Below, one piece after another: positions 6,906 to 16,899 of a DNA stretch of 54,917 bases; the first letter of the stretch is position 1, and each line of letters starts with the position of its first letter. Both the position numbers and the translations under genes were made by a program. The notes beneath the pieces were generated by a model, which saw only the letters and a list, made by a program, of their open reading frames with translations, had not been told where the DNA came from and ran no database searches. Location of the stretch: contig JAQBNL010000027.1 of NCBI GenBank assembly GCA_028288585.1, positions 1 through 54,917 of the forward strand, given 5' to 3'. This DNA comes from Chitinophagaceae bacterium. Lineage in GTDB: Bacteria; Bacteroidota; Bacteroidia; Chitinophagales; Chitinophagaceae.

Positions 6906-9900
6906 TTATTGGTATATTAAAAACAATACATTCTCTAATCCTTTTTCAAACCGCAAAGTTTGAATCACTTCCTGCTTATCTGAATGCACTGAGTTAAGTA
7001 TGATAATATCCGGCTGATTTGAAACGGCTTTTTCTACCAGTTCCTTGCCATTCGATTCCACTACATTATATCCTTTGGCTTCCAATACATCGGTGAGGGT
7101 TTTAACGGCGGCACCGTCTTCATCAACCACCATTACTTTTTTCTTTGACTTGCCCTGTTCAAGCAAGGCGCCTACTTCAGAAAATAACTGGGCTGTATCA
7201 ATCGGCTTTGTTAAATACCGGTCCACTCCAATTCTAAATCCTCTTATTTTATCCTGCACAATAGATAAAACTATGATAGGAATATCCATTGTATGAGGAT
7301 CATTTTTAAGAATGGCAGCCACATCAAATCCATTCATCTCCGGCATCATTATATCAAGAATGATTAGATCAGGCTTGTTTTTGCGAACTGATTCCAAAGC
7401 CTGTTTTCCATTGCTTGCTTCTTCTATTAAATATCCTGCATCACTTAATTCCTGGTGCAATAAAGAGCGAATTGAATCATCATCATCTACTACCAGGATG
7501 GTGGCATTTTTTGCAATCCCGTTAAAATGTGATTGTGCCATTTGATCCTTCAATTGTTTAACCAGGTTTTCCAGGTCAACCGGTTTTACAGTGATTTGCT
7601 CTTTTATAATTGGGAGGGCAAAAGAAAAAGTACTACCCTTTCCTGTTTCACTCTCCAGCCAGATACGTCCGCCATGATGCTCTACAATTTCTTTACAAAT
7701 GGGCAGGCCCAATCCCGTACCTTTTGGTTTATCAGTAAGCGTATCTCCACCAACCTGTTTAAATTGTTCAAACACCGCCGCATGATCTTCAGGTGCAATG
7801 CCAATGCCTGTATCAGTAATGCCAACCACTAACTCATTTTTTTTGCGATACACATTACATGTTACTAAACCTTTATCAGTGAATTTTACAGCATTGGAAA
7901 TAAGATTAATGATGACCTGTATTAATTTATCACGGTCACCTGAAATGGGAGGAAGATTGTCTTCAATATTTTTCTTAAGCTTTAATCCTTTTTGATCAAA
8001 CAGTGTTGTGGTAGCAGCAATAGCTCTTTCGGATACTTCCATCATTGATACATCTTCAACATTCCATTCCATTTTACCTGCCTCAATTTTAGCCAGGTCC
8101 AATACATCATTTATAAGATGAGTTAAACGTTCTCCCTCTGATATAACCACCTTAAGGTTTTCAGTAATCTGGTTTACTACTTTATCTGTTTTTGGATCAG
8201 TTCTGTTTACCGCAGGGAATATTTTTTCATCCAGTCTTTTCCTTATGATTTTGGCAAAGCCAAGCACAGAAGTAAGTGGTGTTCTTAACTCATGGCTTAC
8301 AGTAGAAAGAAAAGCACTCTTGGCTTCGTTTGCTTTTTCTGCAGCTTTACTGGCAGCTTCTGCCTCCATCTTTGCAAGTTTCACATCTTTAAATAAAGTT
8401 GCATTGTTTAAAGCCACTCCTACAGAAGCGGCAATAGTTGATAAAAGGCGCAAATCGTTTTCATTGAACCGGTTTTCGTGTTCAGTACTTTGTACACTCA
8501 ATACTCCTACATTTTCATCGCCTACTGGTATGGGTACTCCAAGATAAGATGCCGCTGCCTTACCCATCTGTTCTACTCCTAATTTTTCTCTTAACTCCTG
8601 AACATCTTTATTTATTAACAGTGGTTCGCCTTTAATAATTATTTGAGAAGTGAGGCCTTCTCCAAACTTGATAGGTTCATTATCATCGCCAAACTGATAG
8701 GGGAAAAATATTGTGTTTGTATTTGTATTTAATAATGCCAAATAAACAATATTGGCATTGAACAATTGTTTCATCTGGTCACCAACAAATTGAATCAGTT
8801 CCTCTGCATTTAATTGGGATGCCAATGCTTTACTGATGCTATTAACCGTACTTAATTCGGTTGCTCTTTGCTTGGCCTCTGCAAGCAGGTGAGTTGTTTC
8901 ATCAAACAATCTTGCATTCTCCAAAGCCACACTCATACTGTTTGTAATAGTAGTAAGTAACCTCAGATCTGAATCAGTGAATGCATTCTCTTTGTCAACA
9001 TTTTGCAGGCTGACAGAACCTTTCACTGTATCGCCTGCAAGCATTGGTACAAACACAGCAGATTTTGGAGGCTGCCCCGCAGTGACACCGGTTCCCCCAT
9101 GTTTTTTAGAAATTTCTACATAATTTCCCTTTATATCCAATGGCTTTTTTGTAAGAATAAGTTGTTTGCTGTTCCAGTTTAAAGGGCGTGGCTCTACAAT
9201 TTGGCGTACACCTTTTTCCTTTGAATATTGCCAGTGTTCAAACCCTGTATCATGATCAAATGTGCGGATAACCAATGTTTGCGTATCAGGAAATAATTCA
9301 CATAACCGATCACCTACAAGGTTATAAATACCCTGCATATCCAGTTCTTTAGCCAGCCCTTCCTGCACACTATTAATTACTGCCAATTCCGCGGTGCGTT
9401 GTTCTGTTTCTTTTAATAAGCGATTGGTCTCATCAAATAATCTTGCATTCTCCAGCGCTACGCTCATGCTGTTAGCAAGTGTTTGTAAAAGAGAAACATC
9501 AGATTCGCTGTAAGCAAATTCTCTTTCATAATTTTCCAGGCGTATAGCGCCATTTACCTCACCTCCTGAAATGAGGGGAACACCCAGCCAGGATTTAGTT
9601 GTATCTTCTGTTTCAGAAGAAGCAAACACGGCCCCGAGTTCCTTAAATCTTTCCGGGGCATTTTCATTAATGAGTAGTGGTTGCCCTGTTTGAATGATAT
9701 GCGATGTAAGTCCTTTGCCAAGTTCAAATCCTAATTGTTCAATCCGATTACCCTTAAACAGGTAATATGGATGCATAATGAAATTTGTTTTGCGGTTATA
9801 GTATGCAATGGAAATTCCCTGCGTATCAAACACATCCCTTATTTTATCGCCTACCAGGTCATAAATAGATTGTATATCCAGTTTAGAAGCCAGCCCCTGT

Positions 9901-12900
9901 TGTACACTCGTGATGATGGCTAATTCGGCGGTGCGTTGTTCAGTTTCTTTTAATAAACGGGTAGTCTCATCAAATAATCTTGCATTCTCCAGGGCAACAC
10001 TCATGCTGTTGGAAAGGGTTTCTAAAAGACGGACATCAGATTCAGTAAATGCATTTTCAGTAATATTTTGAAGACTGACATATCCCCTGATATCTCCACC
10101 GGCCATCAAAGGCACAAACAAAAGTGATTTGGTCATTTTTGTATCCCCAATAACCGAAGGTCCAAATTCATCAATGGTTTCCTTTTCCGTCCTGATATAA
10201 ATAGTATGTTTTTCATTAATCAATCTTTGCCGCACATTACTTATCGGTCTTGAATCAGCTTTTAATTTATTGCCATCCTCAAAAAGATAATTAAAATGCT
10301 CTGTATTGTTAACCATATCAAAGCTGCCTATAATAACCGATTGTGCATCAAATAATTTTTGCACTCTATCCCCCACAAGATCATAAATGCCCTGCATATC
10401 CAGTTCATGAGCAAGACCTTCCTGCACACTATTGATAACCGCAAGCTCTGCGGTACGTTGTTCTGTTTCTTTTAATAAGCGATTGGTTTCATCAAACAAC
10501 CTTGCGCTTTCCAATGCTACACTCATACTGTTGGCAAGGGTTGTAATAAGATTTACATCAGAATTGCTGAATGCATTTTCATGATCAAGGTTTTGCAAGC
10601 TGATAACACCTTTTACTTCGCCGCCGGCAATCATAGGAACATATACCTGTGATTTTGGCATTTCTCCTATGAGTATTTCATTGCCAAAATCATGCATTGC
10701 TTTTTCTACATTTTCATTGTGCAACAATAATTCTCCTGTTTTTATTACATGCTTTCTGAAACCTTTGGGCTCTCTTGCTTCTATCAAAGTTCTGTCGCCT
10801 TTTTCATAAGCGTACTGATCTTCAATCAAATTTTTAACCGGATCATAAGTAACAATATCAATTACCTGCGCTTCAAATATTTCACGAATTTTTTCTCCAA
10901 CCAATTCGTATATGGATTTAATATCCAATTTTGCAACAAGGCTTTCCTGCACACTATTTATAACTGCCAGTTCAGCATTGCGTTGTTCTGTTTCTTTTAA
11001 TAAACGGTTGGTTTCATCAAACAATCTTGCATTCTCTAATGCAACACTCATGCTGTTTGCCAATGTTTCTAACAAACGAATATCCGAGTCACTGAAAGCA
11101 TTTTCAATTTGCGTGTTTTGCAAACTAATATAGCTATTGATCTTATCACCAATTATCAATGGAACAAATAACATTGATTTAGGTGTTCCGGTACCTTCTA
11201 CTATTTTCAATCCAAAACGTTCCAAAGCCTCACCAACATTTGTATTGATAACAATTTTTTGCTTTGTAATTACCAGCTGCTGTCTTAGTTTATCATATGG
11301 ACGGGGCGGAGGATAAAATCTTTGTCCATCTTCAAATGCATATCTAAAATTCTCCTTAGCAGTTTCATGATCAAAGGTGGCGATAATAACACCCTGGGCA
11401 TTGAACAGTTGTTGTATGCGGTTGCCCACGAGATCATAAATTGCCTGCATGTCCAACTCCTTTGCCAATCCTTCCTGCACACTGTTTATTACGCCAAGCT
11501 CTGCTTTTTGTTGTTCTGTTTCTTTAAGTAGTCTTGTAGTTTCATCAAAAAGGCGTGCATTTTCCAAAGCAACTCCCATCGTGTTGGCAAGCGTTTCTAA
11601 CAGCCGCACATCTGATTCACTGAATGCATTTTCCTTATCAACATTTTGCAGGCTGGCGTACCCTGTTACTTTTTCCCCAATTACCAATGGAACATACAAT
11701 GCAGATTTTGGATGTTCAGTCCCGGGTATTTTTTTCATACCAAATGCTGCAGCTACAACTTCGAAATTTGTATTGATAAGAACTTTTTCTTTTGTTTCAA
11801 TAAGGTGTTTTCTTAAAGTATTTAAAGGTCTTGGTGCAGGATAATAACGTTCCCCTTTTTCAATCAGGTAATGGATATGTTCGGTTTCATCTGTATGATC
11901 GAAAGTAGCAATCCCCACTGCCTGGGCATCGAAAAGATCACGTATGCGATTGCCTACAAGATCATAAATGGATTGCATATCCAACGCTTTCGCAAGCCCT
12001 CCCTGTACGCTGTTAATTACAGCCAGCTCGCCTTTTTGCTGTTCAGTTTCCTTCAGCAGCCTGTTTGTTTCATCAAATAATTTTGCATTTTGTAATGCAA
12101 CACTCATGCTGTTAGCCAGTGTGCTTAAGAGGCGAACATCAGAAAAAGAAAATGCATTTTCTTCATCAATGTTTTGCAGGCTTACATAGCCGGTTACTTT
12201 ATCACCCACCTTCATGGGCATAAATAAAAGTGATTTTGGAGCCTCTGTTCCCGGCACTACTTTCATTCCGAATTCAGCTGCCGCCTTGGGAAAATTTTCA
12301 TTGATAAGAATATTCTGACCCGTTTGAATAAGGTGCTGCCTTACTTTATCATAGGGCCTTGGCTCCAACTGGCTTATTTCTCCTTTTTCTATATAGTAGT
12401 TAAAAAGTTCAAGCTTTCTTTCATGATCAAATGTTGCTATAATAACTGCCTGTGCATTAAATAAATCCCGTATGCGGTTACCCACCAGGCTGTAAATGCC
12501 CTGCAAATCCATTTCCCTTACCAATCCTTCCTGAACACTGTTAATCACAGCCAGCTCGGCTTTACCCTGTTCGGTTTCTTTTAGTAACCGATTTGTTTCA
12601 TCAAAGAGTTTTGCATTTTCCAAAGCAACGCTCATACTGTTTGCTAATGTTTCCAGCAAGCGGACATCAGATTCGCTGAAAGCATTTTCTTTATTAACAT
12701 CCTGCAAACTAACTGACCCAAACACAACATCACCGATAATCATGGGCACCCAAACAGCGGATTTAGGTGTTTTACCTACAACAAAACCAACTCCTTCTCC
12801 CCCATACTTTGAAACTGCCTCAATATAATTTTCATTAATATGAATGGGTTTCCGGGTCTGAACAAGATATTGATTAGCCCACATTAGTGGACGTGGTTCT

Positions 12901-13163
12901 ACATATTGCCGTTCACCATTTTCAATTGAATAGTGCCATATCTCAGATCCGGTTGTATGATCAAAAGTTCTGATCACAAGGCTTGGGGCATTAAATATTT
13001 TGATTATGCGATCTCCTACAAGATCATAAATCCCCTGCATATCCATTTTTTTTGATAATGCTTCCTGCACACTATTTATAACAGCAAGCTCTTCTGATCT
13101 TTGATTAAGTGCAGCTTTTAAATCCTCAATACTTACTTCAGAATCATAAATTTCATTACTCAT
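6906..13163 (-). CDS. giant hybrid histidine kinase with nine tandem GAF domains
   Basis: At 2085 residues this is by far the longest gene here. Nine GAF units of about 177 residues follow one another. Each begins with a (Q/S)xxLxxxLDxxxIYxLVG-like segment, and the units are joined by a near-identical helix (NSMSVALENARLFDET, then LLKETEQ, then AELAVINSVQEG). The ninth unit is more divergent. A coiled coil leads to HisKA (SHELRTPL, His near 1624) and HATPase_c with N box NLISNAVKF and G boxes DTGIGIAPED and GTGLGLPICKEIVEHHGG. REC1 (about 1885-2005) has an intact ILDIMMP phosphosite. REC2 (about 2010-2085) is short and has Asn where the phosphoacceptor Asp should be (IILNSVHSD). There are no membrane helices, so sensing is cytosolic. 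It heads the signalling operon. Confidence 0.95.
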   Translation of the reverse strand: MSNEIYDSEVSIEDLKAALNQRSEELAVINSVQEALSKKMDMQGIYDLVGDRIIKIFNAPSLVIRTFDHTTGSEIWHYSIENGERQYVEPRPLMWANQYLVQTRKPIHINENYIEAVSKYGGEGVGFVVGKTPKSAVWVPMIIGDVVFGSVSLQDVNKENAFSESDVRLLETLANSMSVALENAKLFDETNRLLKETEQGKAELAVINSVQEGLVREMDLQGIYSLVGNRIRDLFNAQAVIIATFDHERKLELFNYYIEKGEISQLEPRPYDKVRQHLIQTGQNILINENFPKAAAEFGMKVVPGTEAPKSLLFMPMKVGDKVTGYVSLQNIDEENAFSFSDVRLLSTLANSMSVALQNAKLFDETNRLLKETEQQKGELAVINSVQGGLAKALDMQSIYDLVGNRIRDLFDAQAVGIATFDHTDETEHIHYLIEKGERYYPAPRPLNTLRKHLIETKEKVLINTNFEVVAAAFGMKKIPGTEHPKSALYVPLVIGEKVTGYASLQNVDKENAFSESDVRLLETLANTMGVALENARLFDETTRLLKETEQQKAELGVINSVQEGLAKELDMQAIYDLVGNRIQQLFNAQGVIIATFDHETAKENFRYAFEDGQRFYPPPRPYDKLRQQLVITKQKIVINTNVGEALERFGLKIVEGTGTPKSMLFVPLIIGDKINSYISLQNTQIENAFSDSDIRLLETLANSMSVALENARLFDETNRLLKETEQRNAELAVINSVQESLVAKLDIKSIYELVGEKIREIFEAQVIDIVTYDPVKNLIEDQYAYEKGDRTLIEAREPKGFRKHVIKTGELLLHNENVEKAMHDFGNEILIGEMPKSQVYVPMIAGGEVKGVISLQNLDHENAFSNSDVNLITTLANSMSVALESARLFDETNRLLKETEQRTAELAVINSVQEGLAHELDMQGIYDLVGDRVQKLFDAQSVIIGSFDMVNNTEHFNYLFEDGNKLKADSRPISNVRQRLINEKHTIYIRTEKETIDEFGPSVIGDTKMTKSLLFVPLMAGGDIRGYVSLQNITENAFTESDVRLLETLSNSMSVALENARLFDETTRLLKETEQRTAELAIITSVQQGLASKLDIQSIYDLVGDKIRDVFDTQGISIAYYNRKTNFIMHPYYLFKGNRIEQLGFELGKGLTSHIIQTGQPLLINENAPERFKELGAVFASSETEDTTKSWLGVPLISGGEVNGAIRLENYEREFAYSESDVSLLQTLANSMSVALENARLFDETNRLLKETEQRTAELAVINSVQEGLAKELDMQGIYNLVGDRLCELFPDTQTLVIRTFDHDTGFEHWQYSKEKGVRQIVEPRPLNWNSKQLILTKKPLDIKGNYVEISKKHGGTGVTAGQPPKSAVFVPMLAGDTVKGSVSLQNVDKENAFTDSDLRLLTTITNSMSVALENARLFDETTHLLAEAKQRATELSTVNSISKALASQLNAEELIQFVGDQMKQLFNANIVYLALLNTNTNTIFFPYQFGDDNEPIKFGEGLTSQIIIKGEPLLINKDVQELREKLGVEQMGKAAASYLGVPIPVGDENVGVLSVQSTEHENRFNENDLRLLSTIAASVGVALNNATLFKDVKLAKMEAEAASKAAEKANEAKSAFLSTVSHELRTPLTSVLGFAKIIRKRLDEKIFPAVNRTDPKTDKVVNQITENLKVVISEGERLTHLINDVLDLAKIEAGKMEWNVEDVSMMEVSERAIAATTTLFDQKGLKLKKNIEDNLPPISGDRDKLIQVIINLISNAVKFTDKGLVTCNVYRKKNELVVGITDTGIGIAPEDHAAVFEQFKQVGGDTLTDKPKGTGLGLPICKEIVEHHGGRIWLESETGKGSTFSFALPIIKEQITVKPVDLENLVKQLKDQMAQSHFNGIAKNATILVVDDDDSIRSLLHQELSDAGYLIEEASNGKQALESVRKNKPDLIILDIMMPEMNGFDVAAILKNDPHTMDIPIIVLSIVQDKIRGFRIGVDRYLTKPIDTAQLFSEVGALLEQGKSKKKVMVVDEDGAAVKTLTDVLEAKGYNVVESNGKELVEKAVSNQPDIIILNSVHSDKQEVIQTLRFEKGLENVLFLIYQ
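8850..13110 (-). repeat. eight linker copies and nine GAF units in tandem within one gene
   Basis: The DNA encoding the inter-GAF helix recurs eight times with a period of about 530 bp, roughly at 8.92, 9.45, 9.99, 10.51, 11.04, 11.57, 12.10 and 12.63 kb. The linker copies are highly similar at both protein and DNA level, while the GAF cores differ clearly. This is what tandem duplication followed by divergence of the ligand-binding part, or gene conversion of the linkers, would leave. Confidence 0.9.
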
Positions 13164-13332
13164 AAGAACAGTATTTACTCAAAATAAAAAGTAACTATCA
13201 GCATTGGTAATTGCAGATGGGAAAAGGATTAAAAAGTAATTTACTATTTTTTTTATAACATTCACATCCGTTATAAAATTTGTTGTACAGACATAAACCC
13301 TTACTAAGCCAACCCATAAGCCAAATAAAATT

Positions 13333-13340
13333 TAATTTTG
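13333..13340 (+). promoter_or_regulatory. -7 box of the cbpA promoter
   Basis: TAATTTTG is an exact match to the Bacteroidota -7 consensus TAnnTTTG, followed by C as is common. It lies 21 bases before the cbpA start codon, giving a short leader. I do not see a TTTG at the expected -33 distance, so only the -7 half is supported. Confidence 0.5.
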
Positions 13341-13361
13341 CCTGTTATCGAAAACATATAG

Positions 13362-14261
13362 ATGATGGAATATGTAGACTATTATAAAGTTTTAGGCGTT
13401 AATAAAAATGCAACTACAGACGAAATAAAAAGCGCCTATCGTAAACTGGCACGCAAACATCATCCTGATCTGAACCCAAATGATAAAGAAGCTCATAAAA
13501 AATTTCAGCAGATTAATGAAGCCAATGAAGTATTGAGTGATCCGGAAAAAAGAAAAAAGTATGACCAATACGGAAAGGATTGGAAACATGCTGATGAATT
13601 TGAAAAACAAAAACAATCAAGAGGGCAATATGCAAACCAGGGCGGACAAACCTTTTCAGGCGGATTTGGTGAAGACGATTTCTCAGATTTTTTTTCATCA
13701 ATGTTTGGCGGCGGTGGAGAGAGCCGGGGCAGGAGCAGGCAAACAAAATTCAGAGGGCAGGATTATAATGCAGAACTGCAGCTTAACCTTACAGATGCTT
13801 ATAAAACACACCAGCAAACTATTACCATAAATGATAAAAATGTTCGTATCACTATCCCGGCAGGAATTGAGAATGGCCAGCAGATAAGACTTAAAGGATA
13901 TGGTGCACCGGGAGTAAATGGCGGGCCTAATGGTGACCTCTACATAACCTTCAACATTACAAATAATACCCAGTTTAAACGAATGGGGAATGATCTTTAT
14001 ACAACAGTTGAGATAGATCTGTACACTGCTGTTTTAGGTGGAGAGGTAACAGTGGATACCCTAAGCGGCAAAGTAAAACTTAAAGTAAAACCCGAAACAC
14101 AAAACGGAACAAAAATAAGATTGAAAGGAAAGGGATTTCCTGTTTATAAAAAAGAAGGAGAATTCGGTGACCTCTTCATTACTTTTTCAGTAAAAATCCC
14201 AACCCATTTAACTGAAAAGCAAAAAGAATTATTTAAGGAATTAGCGAAAACTGCATCTTAA
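13362..14261 (+). CDS. cbpA: DnaJ-family co-chaperone CbpA
   Basis: This 299-residue type II J-protein stimulates a DnaK/Hsp70 partner. The J domain (residues about 5-72) contains HPD at 34-36. A Gly/Phe-rich linker with a [13 protein letters not shown] stretch follows. Two beta-rich C-terminal substrate-binding domains follow (from [17 protein letters not shown] and from [17 protein letters not shown]). There is no CxxCxGxG zinc finger, which separates it from DnaJ. The next gene, 11 bp on, encodes its modulator CbpM, so the pair is an operon. Two ATGs in tandem (13362, 13365) could each start the protein. Confidence 0.94.
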   Translation: MMEYVDYYKVLGVNKNATTDEIKSAYRKLARKHHPDLNPNDKEAHKKFQQINEANEVLSDPEKRKKYDQYGKDWKHADEFEKQKQSRGQYANQGGQTFSGGFGEDDFSDFFSSMFGGGGESRGRSRQTKFRGQDYNAELQLNLTDAYKTHQQTITINDKNVRITIPAGIENGQQIRLKGYGAPGVNGGPNGDLYITFNITNNTQFKRMGNDLYTTVEIDLYTAVLGGEVTVDTLSGKVKLKVKPETQNGTKIRLKGKGFPVYKKEGEFGDLFITFSVKIPTHLTEKQKELFKELAKTAS

Positions 14262-14272
14262 AATTATTTTCT

Positions 14273-14572
14273 ATGCCTGAACATTTAATATCAACCGATG
14301 AATTTTGCACTCACTATAAAGTGGAGTATTCATTCATAAGCTCTTTACAGGAACATGGTTTAATAGAAGTTACTACTATTGACCAACATTCCTTTATTGA
14401 CCATGACCATTTAAAAAATGTGGAAAGACTTGTGCGCTTACATTATGATCTTGATATAAACCTGGAAGGCATTGAAGCCATTACTTATTTATTGAACAGG
14501 GTTAAAAATATGCAGGATGAAATAATGGAGTTAAAAAATAAGCTAAGTATTTATGAAGATAAACCGGATTAA
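14273..14572 (+). CDS. cbpM: chaperone modulator CbpM
   Basis: This 99-residue protein has a MerR_2-like helical fold. An N-terminal module (LISTDEFCTHYKVEYSFISS) is followed by LVRLHYDLDINLEGIEAI and a C-terminal coiled coil (LLNRVKNMQDEIMELKNKL). CbpM binds the J domain of CbpA and blocks its co-chaperone action. The position right after cbpA supports the call. Its stop codon overlaps the stop codon of the convergent permease gene by 4 bp (shared ttaa), leaving no room for a terminator between them. Confidence 0.9.
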   Translation: MPEHLISTDEFCTHYKVEYSFISSLQEHGLIEVTTIDQHSFIDHDHLKNVERLVRLHYDLDINLEGIEAITYLLNRVKNMQDEIMELKNKLSIYEDKPD

Positions 14573-15915
14573 TTCTCAGCAATCTTTTTAAATGGCCAAT
14601 CACTTTGAAGCTTCGCTTTTATAAAATAAACTATCATTCCAACAAAACTTATAATCAATCCTCCTGCAATCATCTTACTTCCTGTAGAGAAAAATATAAA
14701 CAGCCACATTGCAATGGCGATATAAACAGGTATGGGGAACCAGGGCATTTTATAAGGAAACAGATCTTTATTCTTTTTCGTTCTTAATATTAATAACCCT
14801 ATCCCCTGCCCGATGAACTGTACCAATATCCTCATGGCAAGAATTGCCGTAATAACATCTGAAAGTTTGAATAGCAGGCTGAAAATAAATGCCACCCCGC
14901 CAAGAAAAAGCAAAGAGATGTGAGGGAAATTTTTAGTTGGATGAAGCTTGCCAAACACGCTGAAGAAAGAGCCATCAATTGCCGCTGCATATGGAACCCT
15001 GCTATAGCCAAGCGTTGCAGAGAATACGGAGGCGAACGCTACCCATAAAATTAAACACGTTGCAACCTTTGCAGCATTACTTCCCATTAAATTCTGAATA
15101 AAAACACTTACCACAAATTCGCTGTCTTTAGCTACCTGCCAGGGTACTACGCTAACCACACTTATGTTCATCATTAAATACAAAACTGAAATGCCTGCAA
15201 TGGAAATAAACATACTGCGTGGAATATTTTTGGAAGGGTTTTTTATTTCTCCACCAAGATGGCAAATATTATAATATCCCAAATAACTGTAAACCGTTTT
15301 CACACTTGCAAAACCTATAGCAGTTACAAAAGCATAATCAATGTTAAGCCCGTCATTTATGTGTGCAACAGGTTGTAAAAAATTTCCATGGGCAATTCCA
15401 CCACCGATAATCCAGAACATGGTAATGATAACACCGCTCCAAAGCAATACACTAATTTTTCCAATGGCTTCTATCTTACGGTATAACAATAACACAATAA
15501 GTATCACTACACACCCACTTACCATTTTTGAGGTGAATGAATTAAGAGGAACCAGGTAAGAAAAATATTTTGCGAAGCCGATGGCTGCAGAAGCGATAAC
15601 CAGCGGCGCCTGTATCATGGTTTGCCATACAAATAAAAAGCTCATTAATTTACCTGCACTGTTTTTACCATATGCCTCTTTTAAAAAATTATAACTGCCA
15701 CCGGCTCTTGGAAATGCAGCGCCCAGTTCGCTCCATATCATTGCATCAACAATGGATAATGCAGCGCCTGCCAGCCACGCATATAAAAAATAAGGCCCGT
15801 TCATCATACCGATTACCATGGGTAATGTGATAAAGGGACCAATGCCAACCATATCAATCATGTTGATTGCTGTGGCGTGTCCTAATCCAAGTGACCTTTT
15901 TAACGTTGCAGACAT
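14569..15915 (-). CDS. APC-family amino acid/polyamine permease
   Basis: This 448-residue inner-membrane transporter has about 12 hydrophobic segments. The N-terminal GHATAINMIDMVGIGPFITLP corresponds to the glycine-rich, substrate-gating unwound part of helix 1 in the APC superfamily. GAAFPRAGGSYNFLKEAYG is the family's loop after helix 2, and NPSKNIPRSMFISI the conserved loop before a later helix. The substrate cannot be told from sequence; an amino acid is likely. It is monocistronic and convergent with cbpM. A terminator of the upstream gene lies just before its start. Confidence 0.88.
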   Translation of the reverse strand: MSATLKRSLGLGHATAINMIDMVGIGPFITLPMVIGMMNGPYFLYAWLAGAALSIVDAMIWSELGAAFPRAGGSYNFLKEAYGKNSAGKLMSFLFVWQTMIQAPLVIASAAIGFAKYFSYLVPLNSFTSKMVSGCVVILIVLLLYRKIEAIGKISVLLWSGVIITMFWIIGGGIAHGNFLQPVAHINDGLNIDYAFVTAIGFASVKTVYSYLGYYNICHLGGEIKNPSKNIPRSMFISIAGISVLYLMMNISVVSVVPWQVAKDSEFVVSVFIQNLMGSNAAKVATCLILWVAFASVFSATLGYSRVPYAAAIDGSFFSVFGKLHPTKNFPHISLLFLGGVAFIFSLLFKLSDVITAILAMRILVQFIGQGIGLLILRTKKNKDLFPYKMPWFPIPVYIAIAMWLFIFFSTGSKMIAGGLIISFVGMIVYFIKAKLQSDWPFKKIAEN

Positions 15916-15950
15916 TATCTAAACAAAGATGGGAGAATTAATATTCAAAT

Positions 15951-15986
15951 AAATAAAAAAGGCACAAGCAATTTGCTTATGCCTTT
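15951..15986 (-). terminator. intrinsic terminator of the RHS-like lipoprotein gene
   Basis: On the minus strand AAAGGCA-x-AAGCA pairs with TGCTT-x-TGCCTTT around a three-base loop. This is a 12-bp stem with one internal mismatch, followed by a T-rich tail. It is 17 bases beyond the lipoprotein stop codon and also insulates the permease gene. Confidence 0.75.
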
Positions 15987-16002
15987 CATATATTTTATTC
16001 CT

Positions 16003-16800
16003 TTATTTTTTGTAATAAGTAATTTCTCTTTTTACAACTTTTACCGGCTTGCCTTTTTCATCCATCTCAGTGCGCTGTGTCCAGTTGCCCTGCTCATCAT
16101 AGGAATCGTATTTATATTTGGTAACTTTTGTGGTGGTAGAATCTTTACCCGTTTTAGCATCCTTCATTATACTGGTACGTGTAAACTCAACCTGGTTGCC
16201 TTTTTCATCTACTTTGGCAGATGATTTAGAAACTTCTTTTCCGCTGCTGTCTTTACTAACCTGCCCTTTAAAGATTTGTTTATCATAGTCAGTTACAAAC
16301 GAACTCTTTAATGTACTATCGGGCTTATATTGCTTCATTGAAGTAAGCTGGTTGTAATCGTTTTGAGTGATTTCTTTATAAAACGAAGTTAGTTTACCGG
16401 CCGAATCATATTCCTCTGCGACAGTATATTTTCCACTGCTATCTATCTGAACGGAAATCCTGTTAGTTACCTTTCCTTTTTCAGATGTAACAATTTCTTT
16501 AAATAATCCATTTGGGTATTTTGCAAATGTTTCTTCACGTGTTACGTTCCCTTTACTGTCTTTGGAAGTTATTTTTGTAATATTACCTGCACTGTCATAT
16601 TCAATTACATCAATGCAGCATGAATCCATCTCCCCTATTTTGCCGGTGCTGTCTGCTTTATACGGAGTCTCTACAATTTTTTGCACCTCTCCTTTAAGAT
16701 TGTCTGCCACCCAATCTGTGTTTGTTTTAGCAGTTTCTTTTTTTTCGTTGCAGGAGAAAATAATTAATGCCGCAACCATCAGAATTGAAATCTTTTTCAT
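16003..16800 (-). CDS. lipoprotein with RHS/YD-like repeats
   Basis: This 265-residue protein has a lipoprotein signal (Cys17, LIIFSC). The mature part is a run of beta-hairpin units of the form YDSAGNITK, DSKGNVTREE, YDSAGKLTSF, YDKQIFKG, YDEQGNWTQR. These resemble the YD repeats of RHS-type proteins and of small Bacteroidota lipoproteins. It is too short for a toxin-delivery RHS shell, and no toxin domain follows. It may bind sugar or peptidoglycan, but no function can be assigned. The gene stands alone between a terminator and a 99-bp upstream gap. Confidence 0.75.
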   Translation of the reverse strand: MKKISILMVAALIIFSCNEKKETAKTNTDWVADNLKGEVQKIVETPYKADSTGKIGEMDSCCIDVIEYDSAGNITKITSKDSKGNVTREETFAKYPNGLFKEIVTSEKGKVTNRISVQIDSSGKYTVAEEYDSAGKLTSFYKEITQNDYNQLTSMKQYKPDSTLKSSFVTDYDKQIFKGQVSKDSSGKEVSKSSAKVDEKGNQVEFTRTSIMKDAKTGKDSTTTKVTKYKYDSYDEQGNWTQRTEMDEKGKPVKVVKREITYYKK

Positions 16801-16899
16801 TTGAGTTTAATTTTGATATGAAAAAATAATGCAGTTTCCGGGCGGGATGGTACTCAAAGTAAACTATTATTTTAAAAGAAGGCTTGTTGAGCAAAAAAA

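Noticed and set aside
8850-13110. CRISPR array or satellite DNA suggested by repeats every 530 bp
   Set aside because: The repeats are in-frame protein domain units (GAF plus linker) in one long gene, far too long for CRISPR repeats.
16003-16800. RHS-type polymorphic toxin
   Set aside because: Only a few YD-like hairpins are present, with a lipoprotein signal and no toxin or immunity gene.
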